From Paenibacillus terrae (GTDB lineage Bacteria > Bacillota > Bacilli > Paenibacillales > Paenibacillaceae): 33,555 nt of DNA. A program made the translations under genes and the position numbers. The notes under the pieces are model-generated. The model did not search any database. It had not been told where the DNA came from and was given only the letters and a program-made list of their open reading frames with translations. The stretch covers positions 301,361-334,915 of the forward strand of contig NZ_PNXQ01000005.1 of the NCBI RefSeq assembly GCF_005217525.1, written 5' to 3'. Positions 8,064 to 16,515 of this stretch are shown one piece after another (within the stretch, counting starts at the first letter, position 1; each line of letters begins with the position of its first letter).

Positions 8064-8180
8064 CGCGTTATACATAGGTTACATTAATACGAGTATAGAA
8101 GATGTTAATTTTGTCTGCTAAAGCTTCGCCATTATCACTACCTTGTTCACAATCGTGATGTATGTGAGTTATGGCTTACG

Positions 8181-8189
8181 TGGTATAAT
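8181..8189 (+). promoter_or_regulatory. Extended -10 promoter of the Rpn-like gene
   Basis: TGGTATAAT is a TGn extended -10 with a perfect TATAAT (8184-8189); no good -35 is visible. The leader would be only about 20 bases, which supports a start at 8209 or 8215. Confidence 0.5.
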
Positions 8190-8214
8190 AGAATATAAAA
8201 TGGGGTTGATGTAC

Positions 8215-9072
8215 ATGACAGAGCTACTTGATCCTCGAAATGATTTTCTGTTTAAACGTATCTTTGGAAGCGATGAAAATCGGGATGTGCTGCTGACTTT
8301 CTTGAATCATACGTTTGCTGAAGCAGATAGACCGCAACTGACCGAGATTATTTTACTTAATCCTTATACAGATAAAGATGCGCCTCGTGACAAACAATCC
8401 ATTCTGGATATCCGAGCCAGAACATCCGAAGGCGAATTGATTAACGTAGAAATGCAGTTATTTAATAAATATGATACCGATAAAAGGACTCTATTTTACT
8501 GGAGCAAGCAGTATGCTGGTCAACTACAGGAAGGCCAATCATATAAGTTACTTCGAAAATGCGTTACCATTAATATTCTGAACTACTCCTTTTTGCCTAA
8601 TGATCAGTATCATAATGTATATCATCTTCGGGAAGATCGAACAGGTATCTCACTCAGTGATGATATCGAACTACATTTTCTAGAACTACCCAAGCTTGAC
8701 CATCGTACTGTACCGATGGAGGGCGGCGGATTGGTAAACTGGCTTTTGTTTCTAAAAGGAGCGAATCCATCACAATGGGAGGTGCTGACCATGAACGAGC
8801 CTGTACTGAAAAAAGCGATGAATACCTTGGAATTCCTAAGTCAGGATCGGGAAGCCCGTCTTCAATATGAAGCAAGACAACGGTATCTACATGATGAGGC
8901 ATCCATGATTGAAGGAGCAAAAGAAGAAGGCAAGGCAGAAGGTAAAGCCGAGGGTAAAGCAGAAAGTCGGGCTGAAATTGCACGAAATATGCTCCGTTTA
9001 GGCTTAGATATAGATATTATCGCCAAAGCGTCCGGTTTGTCGGAAGCTGAAATTCGAGCGCTTCAATCATAA
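8215..9072 (+). CDS. Rpn/YhgA-like PD-(D/E)XK nuclease family protein
   Basis: The protein has about 285 residues. The start MTELLDPRNDFLFKRIFGSD is the signature of Rpn/PDDEXK_2 proteins, often labelled putative transposase. The catalytic PD-(D/E)XK core includes ILDIRARTSEGELINVEMQL (D and ExQ). The C-terminus has a charged stretch of GKAE units (KAEGKAEGKAEGKAESRAE) ending in a small helical DNA-binding-like tail (IAKASGLSEAEIRAL). ATG at 8215 is chosen because GGGG lies nine bases upstream and the promoter is close; ATG at 8209 or 8200 is possible. E. coli homologues are recombination-promoting endonucleases. It stands alone with its own terminator and usually occurs in several copies per genome. 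Confidence 0.88.
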   Translation: MTELLDPRNDFLFKRIFGSDENRDVLLTFLNHTFAEADRPQLTEIILLNPYTDKDAPRDKQSILDIRARTSEGELINVEMQLFNKYDTDKRTLFYWSKQYAGQLQEGQSYKLLRKCVTINILNYSFLPNDQYHNVYHLREDRTGISLSDDIELHFLELPKLDHRTVPMEGGGLVNWLLFLKGANPSQWEVLTMNEPVLKKAMNTLEFLSQDREARLQYEARQRYLHDEASMIEGAKEEGKAEGKAEGKAESRAEIARNMLRLGLDIDIIAKASGLSEAEIRALQS

Positions 9073-9088
9073 AACTGACCATGACAAA

Positions 9089-9116
9089 AGAGCGGACCCG
9101 CAAGAGGGTCCGCTCT
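9089..9116. terminator. Bidirectional terminator between the Rpn-like gene and ade
   Basis: AGAGCGGACCC and GGGTCCGCTCT form a perfect 11-bp stem with a six-base loop. The minus-strand side runs into TTTTG, so it serves the convergent ade operon, and it probably ends the plus-strand gene too. Confidence 0.9.
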
Positions 9117-9120
9117 ACTA

Positions 9121-10848
9121 TTATTCTTTTATCTCCAAGGGATCCACAATCAAAGGTACAACCTTGCCCGCGTTTACATCAATCAGGCCGTGATCGGTAA
9201 TTTTCAAAGCCGGGCTGACTGGCAAGGAATGAGTGCTCAGCGACATGATTGGATTGTAATGGCGATAGCCGAGCGAAAGCAAGGCAGAACGCAGCTCTTT
9301 TACGTGGGCCGCTACCATTTCCAACGGTCCTTCTGTTAGAATCCCGCCTACGGTTAACGGCAAATGGGACAGCACCTTGCCATTTTCAACTACGCAAAAG
9401 CCGCCTTGACTGGAAAGCACCGTATTCGCCGCCAATATCATATCCTGCTTGTTATGCCCTACGACCAGCAAGTTATGGTTATCGTGCGAATACGTGGTTG
9501 CCACCGCTCCGCGCTTAATGGTATCTCCCCCGATCAAACCATAGGCACGGTTGCCATTCTTACCATACCGCTCAAAAGTAGCGATAAGCCCATGTTCGCT
9601 CTGTTCCCACATCAGCTCACCATTCGCCACTTGCTCAGGTGCAATACATTCGCTTGTAAAGGTCGATCCGTCCTTCACCATCATAATACGGCAATGATGT
9701 GTACCATCCGCTACATCCAGCTCTACGGTAAAATCCTGCTCTGTGAGCGGCTTCAGCTGTACACTTTGGTAAAAATGAGGTGGGAAACGGCAGCTTAACG
9801 AATCTTGATGATACTCTTCAAATTTATCGAATACCTTTTGCCCGTTCTTGTACACCTGCTCTACTTCAAAATGGCTCAGGTCAGACAACAAGACAAAATC
9901 AGCTATTTTCCCCGGTGCAATCGTGCCCCGGTCGTGCATACGCATCCGTGTCGCAGGCGTGAACGTAGCAGCATAGACCGCATGCTCAGGCTTCATGCCC
10001 ATCCCGATTGCTTTGCTTACAATATGGTTCAGATGCCCACGCTCTACGAAGGAATCCGGCATCACATCATCCGTTACAAAGCAAAAATGCTGCGCCACGT
10101 CTTCCTGAATCAAATACTCCATCACTTCAGGGGTCATGGATTTTTCCTGAATCTCGATGAACATCCCCGCAGCCATACGAGCCTTCATGCCTTCAATACT
10201 TTGGTGGGTATGGTCAGAGCCAATTCCCGCGTAGATTAACTGATGCAGGTCCAGATCAAGCAACTGCGGCGTATGTCCTTCAATGATCAGCTCCGGGTAA
10301 TGCTCACGAACATGGCGTAAAATACGGTTGGTCTTGCCCTCCGGATCACGAATCACATCCACATAGTTCATAATTTCACCCAAACAAATCATCTCACCGG
10401 TTTGCAGCAGTGCGTCAATCTCGGGAATATCAATTTCGCCTCCTGAGGTTTCAAGTGGCGTTGCCGGGACAGAGCTTGGAATACCGTAAAACATATCAGC
10501 CACGCAATCCTTGCTGGCCGCCATCATTTCCTGAATGCCTTCCAATCCAAAAACATTCGCCATTTCGTGCGGTTCCGGTACAATCGTCGTCACACCGTTG
10601 CGAATGAGTCCATAGGAAAAGGTCGCCGGTGTCACCATTGTGCTTTCAATATGGAGATGAATGTCGATCAGACCGGGAATCATATATTTCCCGTGCCCTT
10701 CTACAATTTCATTCACTTCAAACGACTCCAGGCCACGCTGACCAATATACATAAACTTGCCGTCAAGTATAGCAACATTGCCTTCCTCGAACGTCTTGTA
10801 ATAGCTGTTATACACTTTAACTTGTAAAATCATTTTGTCTGCACGCAT
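9121..10848 (-). CDS. ade: Adenine deaminase
   Basis: The protein has 575 residues, the normal length. It is a cytoplasmic metal-dependent amidohydrolase converting adenine to hypoxanthine and ammonia. The metal motif is GLIDIHLHIESTM (residues 57-69), where HIES is typical of Ade. The region HFCFVTDDVMPDSF carries the later metal Asp, and the C-terminal half holds the Ade-specific domain. GAAGGAGATACATC precedes the ATG. It is the last gene of a unit encoding a nucleoside hydrolase and an ABC importer, which suits the disposal of adenine released from imported adenosine. A strong terminator follows. Confidence 0.95.
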   Translation of the reverse strand: MRADKMILQVKVYNSYYKTFEEGNVAILDGKFMYIGQRGLESFEVNEIVEGHGKYMIPGLIDIHLHIESTMVTPATFSYGLIRNGVTTIVPEPHEMANVFGLEGIQEMMAASKDCVADMFYGIPSSVPATPLETSGGEIDIPEIDALLQTGEMICLGEIMNYVDVIRDPEGKTNRILRHVREHYPELIIEGHTPQLLDLDLHQLIYAGIGSDHTHQSIEGMKARMAAGMFIEIQEKSMTPEVMEYLIQEDVAQHFCFVTDDVMPDSFVERGHLNHIVSKAIGMGMKPEHAVYAATFTPATRMRMHDRGTIAPGKIADFVLLSDLSHFEVEQVYKNGQKVFDKFEEYHQDSLSCRFPPHFYQSVQLKPLTEQDFTVELDVADGTHHCRIMMVKDGSTFTSECIAPEQVANGELMWEQSEHGLIATFERYGKNGNRAYGLIGGDTIKRGAVATTYSHDNHNLLVVGHNKQDMILAANTVLSSQGGFCVVENGKVLSHLPLTVGGILTEGPLEMVAAHVKELRSALLSLGYRHYNPIMSLSTHSLPVSPALKITDHGLIDVNAGKVVPLIVDPLEIKE

Positions 10849-10876
10849 GATGTATCTCCTTCATCGAACCCGCTGA

Positions 10877-11935
10877 TTATTGGACCAGCACCATTTTATC
10901 TGCCGGAAAATGCAAGGCAACCCGTTGACCGCTCAGGTACGGCGTATCCATCTCCTGATTAGCGGTGAAGCTTCCTTTCGCCGTTTCTACCACATACTGA
11001 TAGCTGCGCCCCAGGTAAGTGCTCACCTTGATAATGCCGGGAAACTCATTTTCTCCCGTCTCATTGCCTGCTGTGCGGATAACCAAATCATCCGGACGAA
11101 TAGCCCCCTGACGGGCACCCGGCTGGACTGTACCCTGATTACGGGCCACACTAAACGAAAGATCGCTTGTACTCAGGAGAATTCGTTCCCCCTCCTCAAC
11201 GCGTTCGTCAAAGGACAAGAAATTATTGAATCCGATAAAACGGGCGACAAATTCGGTGGTTGGATATTTAAAAATCGTCGATGGCGCATCCAACTGCTCG
11301 ATATTCCCTTTGTTCATAATCGCAACCCGGTCAGAAATCGAGAAACATTCCTCCTGATCATGCGATACGTATACAGTGGTAATCCCCAATTCCTGTTGAA
11401 TACGGCGAATTTCAACACGCATATTCACACGCAGGTTCGCATCCAGATTACTCAGCGGTTCATCGAACAGCAGCAGGTCGGGTTCAATCACAAGTGCCCG
11501 TGCAATCGCAACACGCTGACGCTGTCCACCGGACAGTTCGCCGGGGAACCGCTTTTCAAAGCCCCCCAGACTGACTATATCCAGCATAGCCATAACACGG
11601 CGTTTTATATCATCTTCCTTCACCTTACGCAGCCGCAGTCCAAAGGCAACATTATCAAAAACGGATAAATGCGGGAAAAGCGCATAGCTTTGGAATACAA
11701 AACCGAAATTCCGTTTGTTGACCGGAACCCGGGTGTAATCTTTATCGCCAAACAAAAACGTTCCTTGTTTAGCTTCGAGAAATCCTGCAATCAGACGAAG
11801 CGTGGTCGTTTTTCCACATCCACTCGGTCCGAGCAACGAGAGCAATTGCCCCCGTTCGAGCTGCAAATCGAAATCCTGCAAGATCAGTTGGTTGTCATAA
11901 GCGACCGATACACGATCCAGAGTAAGCAGTGCCAT
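10877..11935 (-). CDS. ABC transporter ATPase, PotA-like
   Basis: The protein has 352 residues. The nucleotide-binding domain has Walker A GPSGCGKTT (residues 34-42), signature LSGGQRQRVAIARAL, Walker B LLLFDEPLSNLDANL and a switch His in VSHDQEE. The C-terminal third is a TOBE-type regulatory domain, as in PotA/MalK-type importers. It forms the motor for the two permeases just upstream and the PotD-like lipoprotein. It resembles polyamine/iron-type importers in sequence, but its company (nucleoside hydrolase, adenine deaminase) suggests a purine nucleoside or related compound. Substrate assignment is an inference. Confidence 0.93.
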   Translation of the reverse strand: MALLTLDRVSVAYDNQLILQDFDLQLERGQLLSLLGPSGCGKTTTLRLIAGFLEAKQGTFLFGDKDYTRVPVNKRNFGFVFQSYALFPHLSVFDNVAFGLRLRKVKEDDIKRRVMAMLDIVSLGGFEKRFPGELSGGQRQRVAIARALVIEPDLLLFDEPLSNLDANLRVNMRVEIRRIQQELGITTVYVSHDQEECFSISDRVAIMNKGNIEQLDAPSTIFKYPTTEFVARFIGFNNFLSFDERVEEGERILLSTSDLSFSVARNQGTVQPGARQGAIRPDDLVIRTAGNETGENEFPGIIKVSTYLGRSYQYVVETAKGSFTANQEMDTPYLSGQRVALHFPADKMVLVQ

Positions 11936-11951
11936 ATGGTTGAAGCCTCCA

Positions 11952-12746
11952 TTACCTTTTAGTGAAGTAAGACAATCCCATCAGTCGTTCAATCAAGAAC
12001 ATTAGAATACCGGTCAAAATCATCAGCATTACCGAAATTGCTGCAATCGTCGGGTCAAAATAATTTTCGACGTAGGTCAGCATTTGAATAGGCAGGGTGC
12101 TGAAGCCCGGTCCTGTCATGAAGACGGAAATGTCGACATTGTTGAATGATTCCAGAAAGGCAATCAGGATAGCCGCAATAATACCCGAACGGATGTTGGG
12201 CAGTACCACCTTGAAAAAGGTTTCCAGTCGTCCGGCTCCCAAGCTGAGCGCTGCTTCCTCAATCGCAAAATCAAAGTTGGACAAACTGGACGCAATGACC
12301 CGTATAATGAACGGCAGCATAATCACCGTATGTCCGATCAACAGTCCTGCGTATACCGGCAAATGATAAACAATGATCAGATAACGCAGCAGCGTAAAGC
12401 CCAGTACAATACCCGGTATGAGCAGCGGGGAGAGGAACAAAGCATTCAACGCATCCTTCCCGCGAAACGTAAAACGACTAAGCGCATAAGCGGCAGGCAT
12501 ACCGATCAGCAGCGCCAGGATGTTACCTAGCAAAGAGACAACAATCGACGTTTTGAACGTGGACATAAACAGATCCACTTCAAAAATATTTTGGTACCAG
12601 CGCAAGGAAAAGCCCTGCGGAGGAAATTTTAATACCGTGCCCGGCTCGAAAGAAGTGACCGATATGATCAACAGCGGACCGAGCAGAAAGACGAAGACCA
12701 GCAGGCTAAAGAAGCCTAGTCCGTAATGTTTCTCCCGCATATCCAC
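11952..12746 (-). CDS. ABC transporter permease, PotC-like
   Basis: The protein has 264 residues with six predicted membrane helices, the first at about 9-30. The EAA loop that contacts the ATPase is EEAALSLGAGRLETFFKVVL, followed by PNIRSGI. It is the second of two permeases, beginning directly after the stop of the first. It would form the channel heterodimer with the PotB-like partner. No defects are visible. Confidence 0.92.
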   Translation of the reverse strand: MDMREKHYGLGFFSLLVFVFLLGPLLIISVTSFEPGTVLKFPPQGFSLRWYQNIFEVDLFMSTFKTSIVVSLLGNILALLIGMPAAYALSRFTFRGKDALNALFLSPLLIPGIVLGFTLLRYLIIVYHLPVYAGLLIGHTVIMLPFIIRVIASSLSNFDFAIEEAALSLGAGRLETFFKVVLPNIRSGIIAAILIAFLESFNNVDISVFMTGPGFSTLPIQMLTYVENYFDPTIAAISVMLMILTGILMFLIERLMGLSYFTKR

Positions 12747-13568
12747 CTACCCCTTCGGATTGAGTTTATGGGCCGCCTTATTTAAGAGACCGACCACGAT
12801 AAATGTAATGACAATCATAATCGTTGCAATAACAGAGGCGAGAAACCAGTCATTCAGCGTCATCGCGTTCTGATACAAAAATGTAGCGATGACACGCTGT
12901 TTTCCTCCAAGCAGTGCTGGTGTCGTATAAGCCGTAAGGCTGCCCACGAAAACGAGAATGCTTCCGATAATCAGGCCCGGCACAGACAGAGGAAATACAA
13001 TTTTACGGAATGCGCTGAATTTGGAGGCACCGAGACTCTGAGCCGCATGGACGAGATCACCGTCGATATTTTCGAGTACACCGATCAGTGAAATAATCAT
13101 CAGCGGTAAAAACAAATGAACCAGACCAATAATCATCGCTGTCGGGGTATACAAAATATTGAGCGGCTCATCAACGAGTCCTAAACCGATGAGTAAGTTA
13201 TTCAACAGCCCTTTGCGACCCAAAATGACCATCCAGCTAAATGACCGCACCACCGGACTGGTCAGCAAGGGAAAGATAGCCAGCGCCAGCAAAATCCCTT
13301 TATGGCGTGGTGCCTTTTGCGAAATATAATAAGCCGTCGGGAAGCCGAGTAGCACGCATACGAGCGTTGTAACGACACTAACTTCCAGCGTAGTCAGCAA
13401 TATTTTCAGAAAATAAGGGTCCTTGAAGAAATGGAGATAGCCTTCTAGGGTGAATGAGCTGTTCTGTACGAAGGTCGAGCCGATCGTTAACACAATCGGA
13501 ATGACCATGAACGCCGCCAGAAAGAGCAGACCTGGCAGCAGCAGCCAATACAAGTATGTTTTCTTCAT
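12747..13568 (-). CDS. ABC transporter permease, PotB-like
   Basis: The protein has 273 residues with six predicted membrane helices; the first spans about residues 8-30 (WLLLPGLLFLAAFMVIPIVL). The EAA loop is HAAQSLGASKFSAFRKIVFP. The start follows AAGGAGCTACCC. It lies 27 bp after the nucleoside hydrolase gene and directly before the second permease, so all are co-translated from one mRNA. Confidence 0.92.
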   Translation of the reverse strand: MKKTYLYWLLLPGLLFLAAFMVIPIVLTIGSTFVQNSSFTLEGYLHFFKDPYFLKILLTTLEVSVVTTLVCVLLGFPTAYYISQKAPRHKGILLALAIFPLLTSPVVRSFSWMVILGRKGLLNNLLIGLGLVDEPLNILYTPTAMIIGLVHLFLPLMIISLIGVLENIDGDLVHAAQSLGASKFSAFRKIVFPLSVPGLIIGSILVFVGSLTAYTTPALLGGKQRVIATFLYQNAMTLNDWFLASVIATIMIVITFIVVGLLNKAAHKLNPKG

Positions 13569-13595
13569 GGGTAGCTCCTTGCGGTTATCAATATG

Positions 13596-14525
13596 TTATT
13601 CCTTGTTCAGCACCTGAATAAATAGCTCCAGAAATGCCTCGCTGTCCACCTGTTCGCACACGTTCATGTTCGGGCCATGATTGAGACGGTTCTGTACATC
13701 GCCCACCGTTTGTCCGTCACATATACGGCTGGAGGTTTCCACATCGACATACATTGGCGAAGTCTCCACCAGCCTCGAATTCAGCGCAACGCCCACGGCA
13801 AGCGGATCATGAAGCGCACACGCTTTTACTCCGTTACGTTCCTCATAACGCTTGGTATAAATGGCCGTGCTTTCAGCCACATAGCTGCGAATCGCCGGAT
13901 CTGTGAGGCGGGCAATATGGTCCGCCGTTAGCAGTGCCTTCCGTGTTACATCCAGTCCCACCTGGATCAACCGCCCAAATCCGGCATGAAATACGATCCG
14001 CGCCGCTTCCGGGTCAGCATACATGTTATATTCCGCTACAGGCGTAATATTGCCGCATCCGTGAATAACACCACCCATAAAAATGACCTCCTTGACGTAT
14101 TGCGTCAACTCCGGGCATTTCAGAAGCGCCAATGCCAGATTCGTGAGCGGCCCGGTGCAAACCAGGGTCACTTCTCCACGGTGAGCCATGACTGTATCAA
14201 TGATGATGTCCGGCGCAAAACCCTCGGACGCAGAAATAGCAGGGACAACCTCACTCAATGCGCCACCAATGCCGTCTTCTCCATGAATACGATGCTCATG
14301 CAATCCTTTACGGATCAAGGGAGCATCGGCCCCCCGATAGACCGGAATATCCGGTCTATCCAAAAGGTCGAGGATTTTGCATGTGTTCAATGTTGCCTGT
14401 TTAAGCGATACATTACCGCACACGGTAGTAATCGCTGTAACATCCAGTTGGCCGCTTTTGGTGGCTAATAAAATACCCAGCGCATCATCAATACCAGTAT
14501 CTACATCTAATATGACTTTTTTCAT
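13596..14525 (-). CDS. Nucleoside hydrolase (ribonucleoside N-ribosylhydrolase)
   Basis: The protein has 309 residues of the IUNH family. Its N-terminal DVDTGIDDALGILLA is the Ca2+-binding DxDxxxDD cluster. TGPLTNLALAL and the downstream MYADPEAA and LHDPLAVG carry further conserved residues, including a catalytic-type His. The ATG at 14525 is used because it overlaps the lipoprotein stop (TAATG); a start at 14561 would run 36 bases into that gene. The enzyme releases free bases from nucleosides in the cytoplasm. With adenine deaminase at the end of the operon, adenosine to adenine to hypoxanthine is the likely route. Base preference cannot be read from the sequence. Confidence 0.93.
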   Translation of the reverse strand: MKKVILDVDTGIDDALGILLATKSGQLDVTAITTVCGNVSLKQATLNTCKILDLLDRPDIPVYRGADAPLIRKGLHEHRIHGEDGIGGALSEVVPAISASEGFAPDIIIDTVMAHRGEVTLVCTGPLTNLALALLKCPELTQYVKEVIFMGGVIHGCGNITPVAEYNMYADPEAARIVFHAGFGRLIQVGLDVTRKALLTADHIARLTDPAIRSYVAESTAIYTKRYEERNGVKACALHDPLAVGVALNSRLVETSPMYVDVETSSRICDGQTVGDVQNRLNHGPNMNVCEQVDSEAFLELFIQVLNKE

Positions 14526-15598
14526 TATTGAGCAACTTCCCGGTTCCAGCGATCCGTCCATGCCTTGATATGGTCATTGACGAATTTCATATCCAGCTTG
14601 GTCAGCTTGTTGACCACATCTGCACCATACGTAATTCCTTCTGTATCCGCACCGGACAGCACTACCTGCGTATTCACCGGAGAATCAACCTTCGCCTTGG
14701 CGGACTTCTCTTGAACTTCCTTGCTCAGCTGCCAGTTGATAAATTCCTCAGCCAATTCTTTTTGGTCGGAGCCTTTCACCACGTTGATTGTGTTCATTAC
14801 TGCATAAGCACCTTCACTCGGTGCTACAAATTTGGCTCCAGGCACAGCTGCCTGCAAATCTTTGAAGTACATCTCCATAATCGGTCCGCCCGCGATTTCC
14901 TGCTGACTGAACATGTTGACGAACTCGGAGGTTTTGCTATAAAACTTAACGATATTCGGACTCAGTTCTTTCAGTTTCCCGAATGCCTGGTCTTCATTAA
15001 ACTCTTTACTACCCGCTACCTTGGAGGCCGCGTCTACAACCATCGGTCCAGCCGTAGCCGTAATGTTCGGCAGGGTCACGTTTCCTTTGAACTCACTGCC
15101 CCACAGATCAGCCCAAGAGGTCACATTCTTTTTAACCAGCTCCGGGTTGTAAGCAATACCAAGGCGGCCAACCGTATAAGCAGGGCCGTACTCCTCACCC
15201 AGCGGTGCTTTGGCAATATCATAAATTTGATTCAGGTTCGGCATTTTGCTGCGATCCAGCTTTTCAAACAAACCCTGTTGAATCCCCTGTTGGGCATAAT
15301 AATCAGACAGATAAATCAGATCGACGTCTGTGCTTCCTTGACTAATTTTGTTCAACCGTTCTGCGTTATTCCCAATCTCTACTACAATATCAACGTTATG
15401 TTCCTTCTCAAAAGGCTCGTATACTTCTTTGTTAAAAAAGTCCTCGGAGAAGCCCCATGTGGAAATGATTAACTTCTCCTTGCCATCAGCCAAGCTGCCT
15501 TTTCCATCTTCCTGACCTCCGGTAGCATTGCTGCCGCAACCTGCAAGCACAACAGATGCCAAGGTCAAAGCCATGAACCCTTTAAACCATTTTTTCAT
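14525..15598 (-). CDS. PotD-like substrate-binding lipoprotein
   Basis: The protein has 357 residues. A lipoprotein signal peptide ends at LAGC (Cys21), so the mature protein is anchored on the outer membrane face. The body is a PotD/type-2 periplasmic-binding fold (LIISTWGFSEDFFNKEVYEP, DVDLIYLSDYYAQQG, GRLGIAYNPELV). It delivers the ligand to the permeases encoded downstream. GGGGGAG lies about six bases upstream of ATG. It is the first gene after the leader terminator at 15641-15680, so the whole importer is under attenuation. Confidence 0.93.
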   Translation of the reverse strand: MKKWFKGFMALTLASVVLAGCGSNATGGQEDGKGSLADGKEKLIISTWGFSEDFFNKEVYEPFEKEHNVDIVVEIGNNAERLNKISQGSTDVDLIYLSDYYAQQGIQQGLFEKLDRSKMPNLNQIYDIAKAPLGEEYGPAYTVGRLGIAYNPELVKKNVTSWADLWGSEFKGNVTLPNITATAGPMVVDAASKVAGSKEFNEDQAFGKLKELSPNIVKFYSKTSEFVNMFSQQEIAGGPIMEMYFKDLQAAVPGAKFVAPSEGAYAVMNTINVVKGSDQKELAEEFINWQLSKEVQEKSAKAKVDSPVNTQVVLSGADTEGITYGADVVNKLTKLDMKFVNDHIKAWTDRWNREVAQ

Positions 15599-15640
15599 TT
15601 GAAACTCCCCCTATTTATTCATTCTGCAAACCTGATAACA

Positions 15641-15680
15641 CAAAAAAGAAAAGTACTCTTGTAAAACAAGAATACTTTTC
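15641..15680 (-). terminator. Intrinsic terminator in the leader of the ABC operon (attenuator)
   Basis: On the minus strand GAAAAGTATTCTTG pairs with CAAGAGTACTTTTC (one T-G pair), with a five-base loop, followed by TTTTTTG. It ends 42 bases before the lipoprotein start, so it would stop transcription before the importer genes unless bypassed. A TATTCTTTG just upstream can pair with CAAGAGTA with one bulge, a possible antiterminator. Confidence 0.85.
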
Positions 15681-15773
15681 TTCGTAAACAAAGAATAAGT
15701 TGATCCCGCTGCGCGTTATAACAGGTTCTCCCCTCAGATAGATCCGAAGCGAAAAGCCGAATATCCAATTGTA
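15681..15773 (-). ncRNA. Candidate cis-regulatory leader RNA (riboswitch-like)
   Basis: A stretch of 93 bases between DUF2294 and the attenuator, with no ORF. It contains CTGAG, then GAGAACCTGTTATAACGCGC and AGCGGGATC. The order CUGAG...GAACCUG...AUAA.GC.CAGCG..GGGA recalls the conserved 3' half of TPP-type aptamers, but the P3 part and several conserved bases are missing or changed, so the class is uncertain. Its position in front of a terminator and an importer operon fits a metabolite sensor. Confidence 0.4.
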
Positions 15774-16118
15774 TTAGGATTCCTTCAGTATGATGTTCGT
15801 GATTGCCCACTGCGTTGCTGAATCATAGTCACGCAGTAGAGCTTCAATATCGAGCCCCATATCCTCAATCAGCTTCTCGCGAAGTCTCTTCTTATACAGC
15901 ATGGACATTCGGAAATCCACTTCCAGCTTCAAGCCGGGGGCTTCCACTTCCAATGCCGCCGAGCGTGGAGAACGCCGGTGCTTCGCCACAAAGGTAACAA
16001 TGTTGTTCTCAACGGTGGCCCGCAGTAGCGTGGTCCCGAAGCCGAACAGTTCCTTTGAAATTTCGTTGTAAATCTGGCACATCCGCTTCTTGCTTTCATT
16101 ACTGTCGAGCAGCGTCAT
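15774..16118 (-). CDS. DUF2294 domain protein
   Basis: The protein has 114 residues, cytoplasmic, and matches the single-domain DUF2294 family in length and pattern: an N-terminal helix (KRMCQIYNEISKELFGFG), a beta hairpin (TLLRATVENNIVTFVAKHRR) and a final helix. Function is unknown in the literature I know. GAGGGTG lies upstream of ATG and a good promoter 50 bp away. It is the first gene of the mRNA that continues through the attenuated leader into the importer operon, so its own expression is not subject to the terminator. Confidence 0.82.
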   Translation of the reverse strand: MTLLDSNESKKRMCQIYNEISKELFGFGTTLLRATVENNIVTFVAKHRRSPRSAALEVEAPGLKLEVDFRMSMLYKKRLREKLIEDMGLDIEALLRDYDSATQWAITNIILKES

Positions 16119-16169
16119 GAACCCACCCTCATCAGCATATTACGTACAATCAATCTTTCAACACGATAG

Positions 16170-16198
16170 ATTATACATAAATATATGATAAATAGCAA
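16170..16198 (-). promoter_or_regulatory. Promoter of DUF2294 and the ABC operon
   Basis: Minus strand TTGCTA (16193-16198), 17 bases, perfect TATAAT (16170-16175). No other promoter of this quality is seen before the lipoprotein gene. Confidence 0.65.
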
Positions 16199-16340
16199 TA
16201 AAAATCCCTAATACAATAACATATGATGCGAAAAAGCGAACAATATGTCGAACTTTGTAGAGCTTTAGAATATTTTTGTGCATTTTTTCGGCTGAGATAT
16301 CATATCCCCTGGATAGGCAAGTAACGTTAAGCCATAAACT
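16199..16340. other. Short AT-rich gap; no gene seen
   Basis: Holds the direct repeat CGAAC-N7-CGAAC (16228-16244) just upstream of the DUF2294 promoter. It resembles half sites of purine or SOS boxes but fits neither consensus. No clear terminator for the island that ends at 16341. Confidence 0.3.
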
Positions 16341-16487
16341 TTACCGCTCTTCGCTTTTCTTGCGATGCTGAGCTACATAAATAAAAGGATATTCGCCTCT
16401 GCTTATTTTACGTTTCCACTCTTGAATCATATCTTCTTGGGTAGGCGGTTTCTCGTTTACGATTGCCCCTGTAGTTTCTTTAGCCAT
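16341..16487 (-). CDS. 48-residue hypothetical protein at the end of the effector island
   Basis: ATG at 16487 is preceded by GAGAGGG at a good distance. The protein begins MAKETTGAIVNEKPPTQEDM and ends VAQHRKKSEER. It is small, charged and soluble with no signal peptide; the middle (IQEWKRKISRGEYPFIYV) looks like a compact helix-strand unit. It follows the second hub gene by 28 bp on the same strand, so it is probably the last gene of the island. A chaperone, adaptor or plug role is a guess; no family is recognised. Confidence 0.65.
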   Translation of the reverse strand: MAKETTGAIVNEKPPTQEDMIQEWKRKISRGEYPFIYVAQHRKKSEER

Positions 16488-16515
16488 GCTTTTTACCCTC
16501 TCACGCTAGATTTAG

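Noticed and set aside
8900..8975. GKAE coding repeats as a CRISPR-like or minisatellite array
   Set aside because: Four short in-frame units inside a gene, with no spacers; this is a normal charged linker of the Rpn family.
8215..9072. Rpn-like gene as part of an insertion sequence
   Set aside because: The family is often labelled transposase, but no terminal inverted repeats or target duplications flank it and it has its own promoter and terminator.
9121..10848. Long plus-strand frames opposite ade and the ABC genes
   Set aside because: They are antisense shadows with poor composition and no ribosome sites; the minus-strand products carry full family motifs.
16228..16244. CGAAC direct repeat as a LexA or PurR box
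   Set aside because: The two CGAAC units are in the same orientation and the spacing does not match the LexA palindrome or paired PurBoxes.
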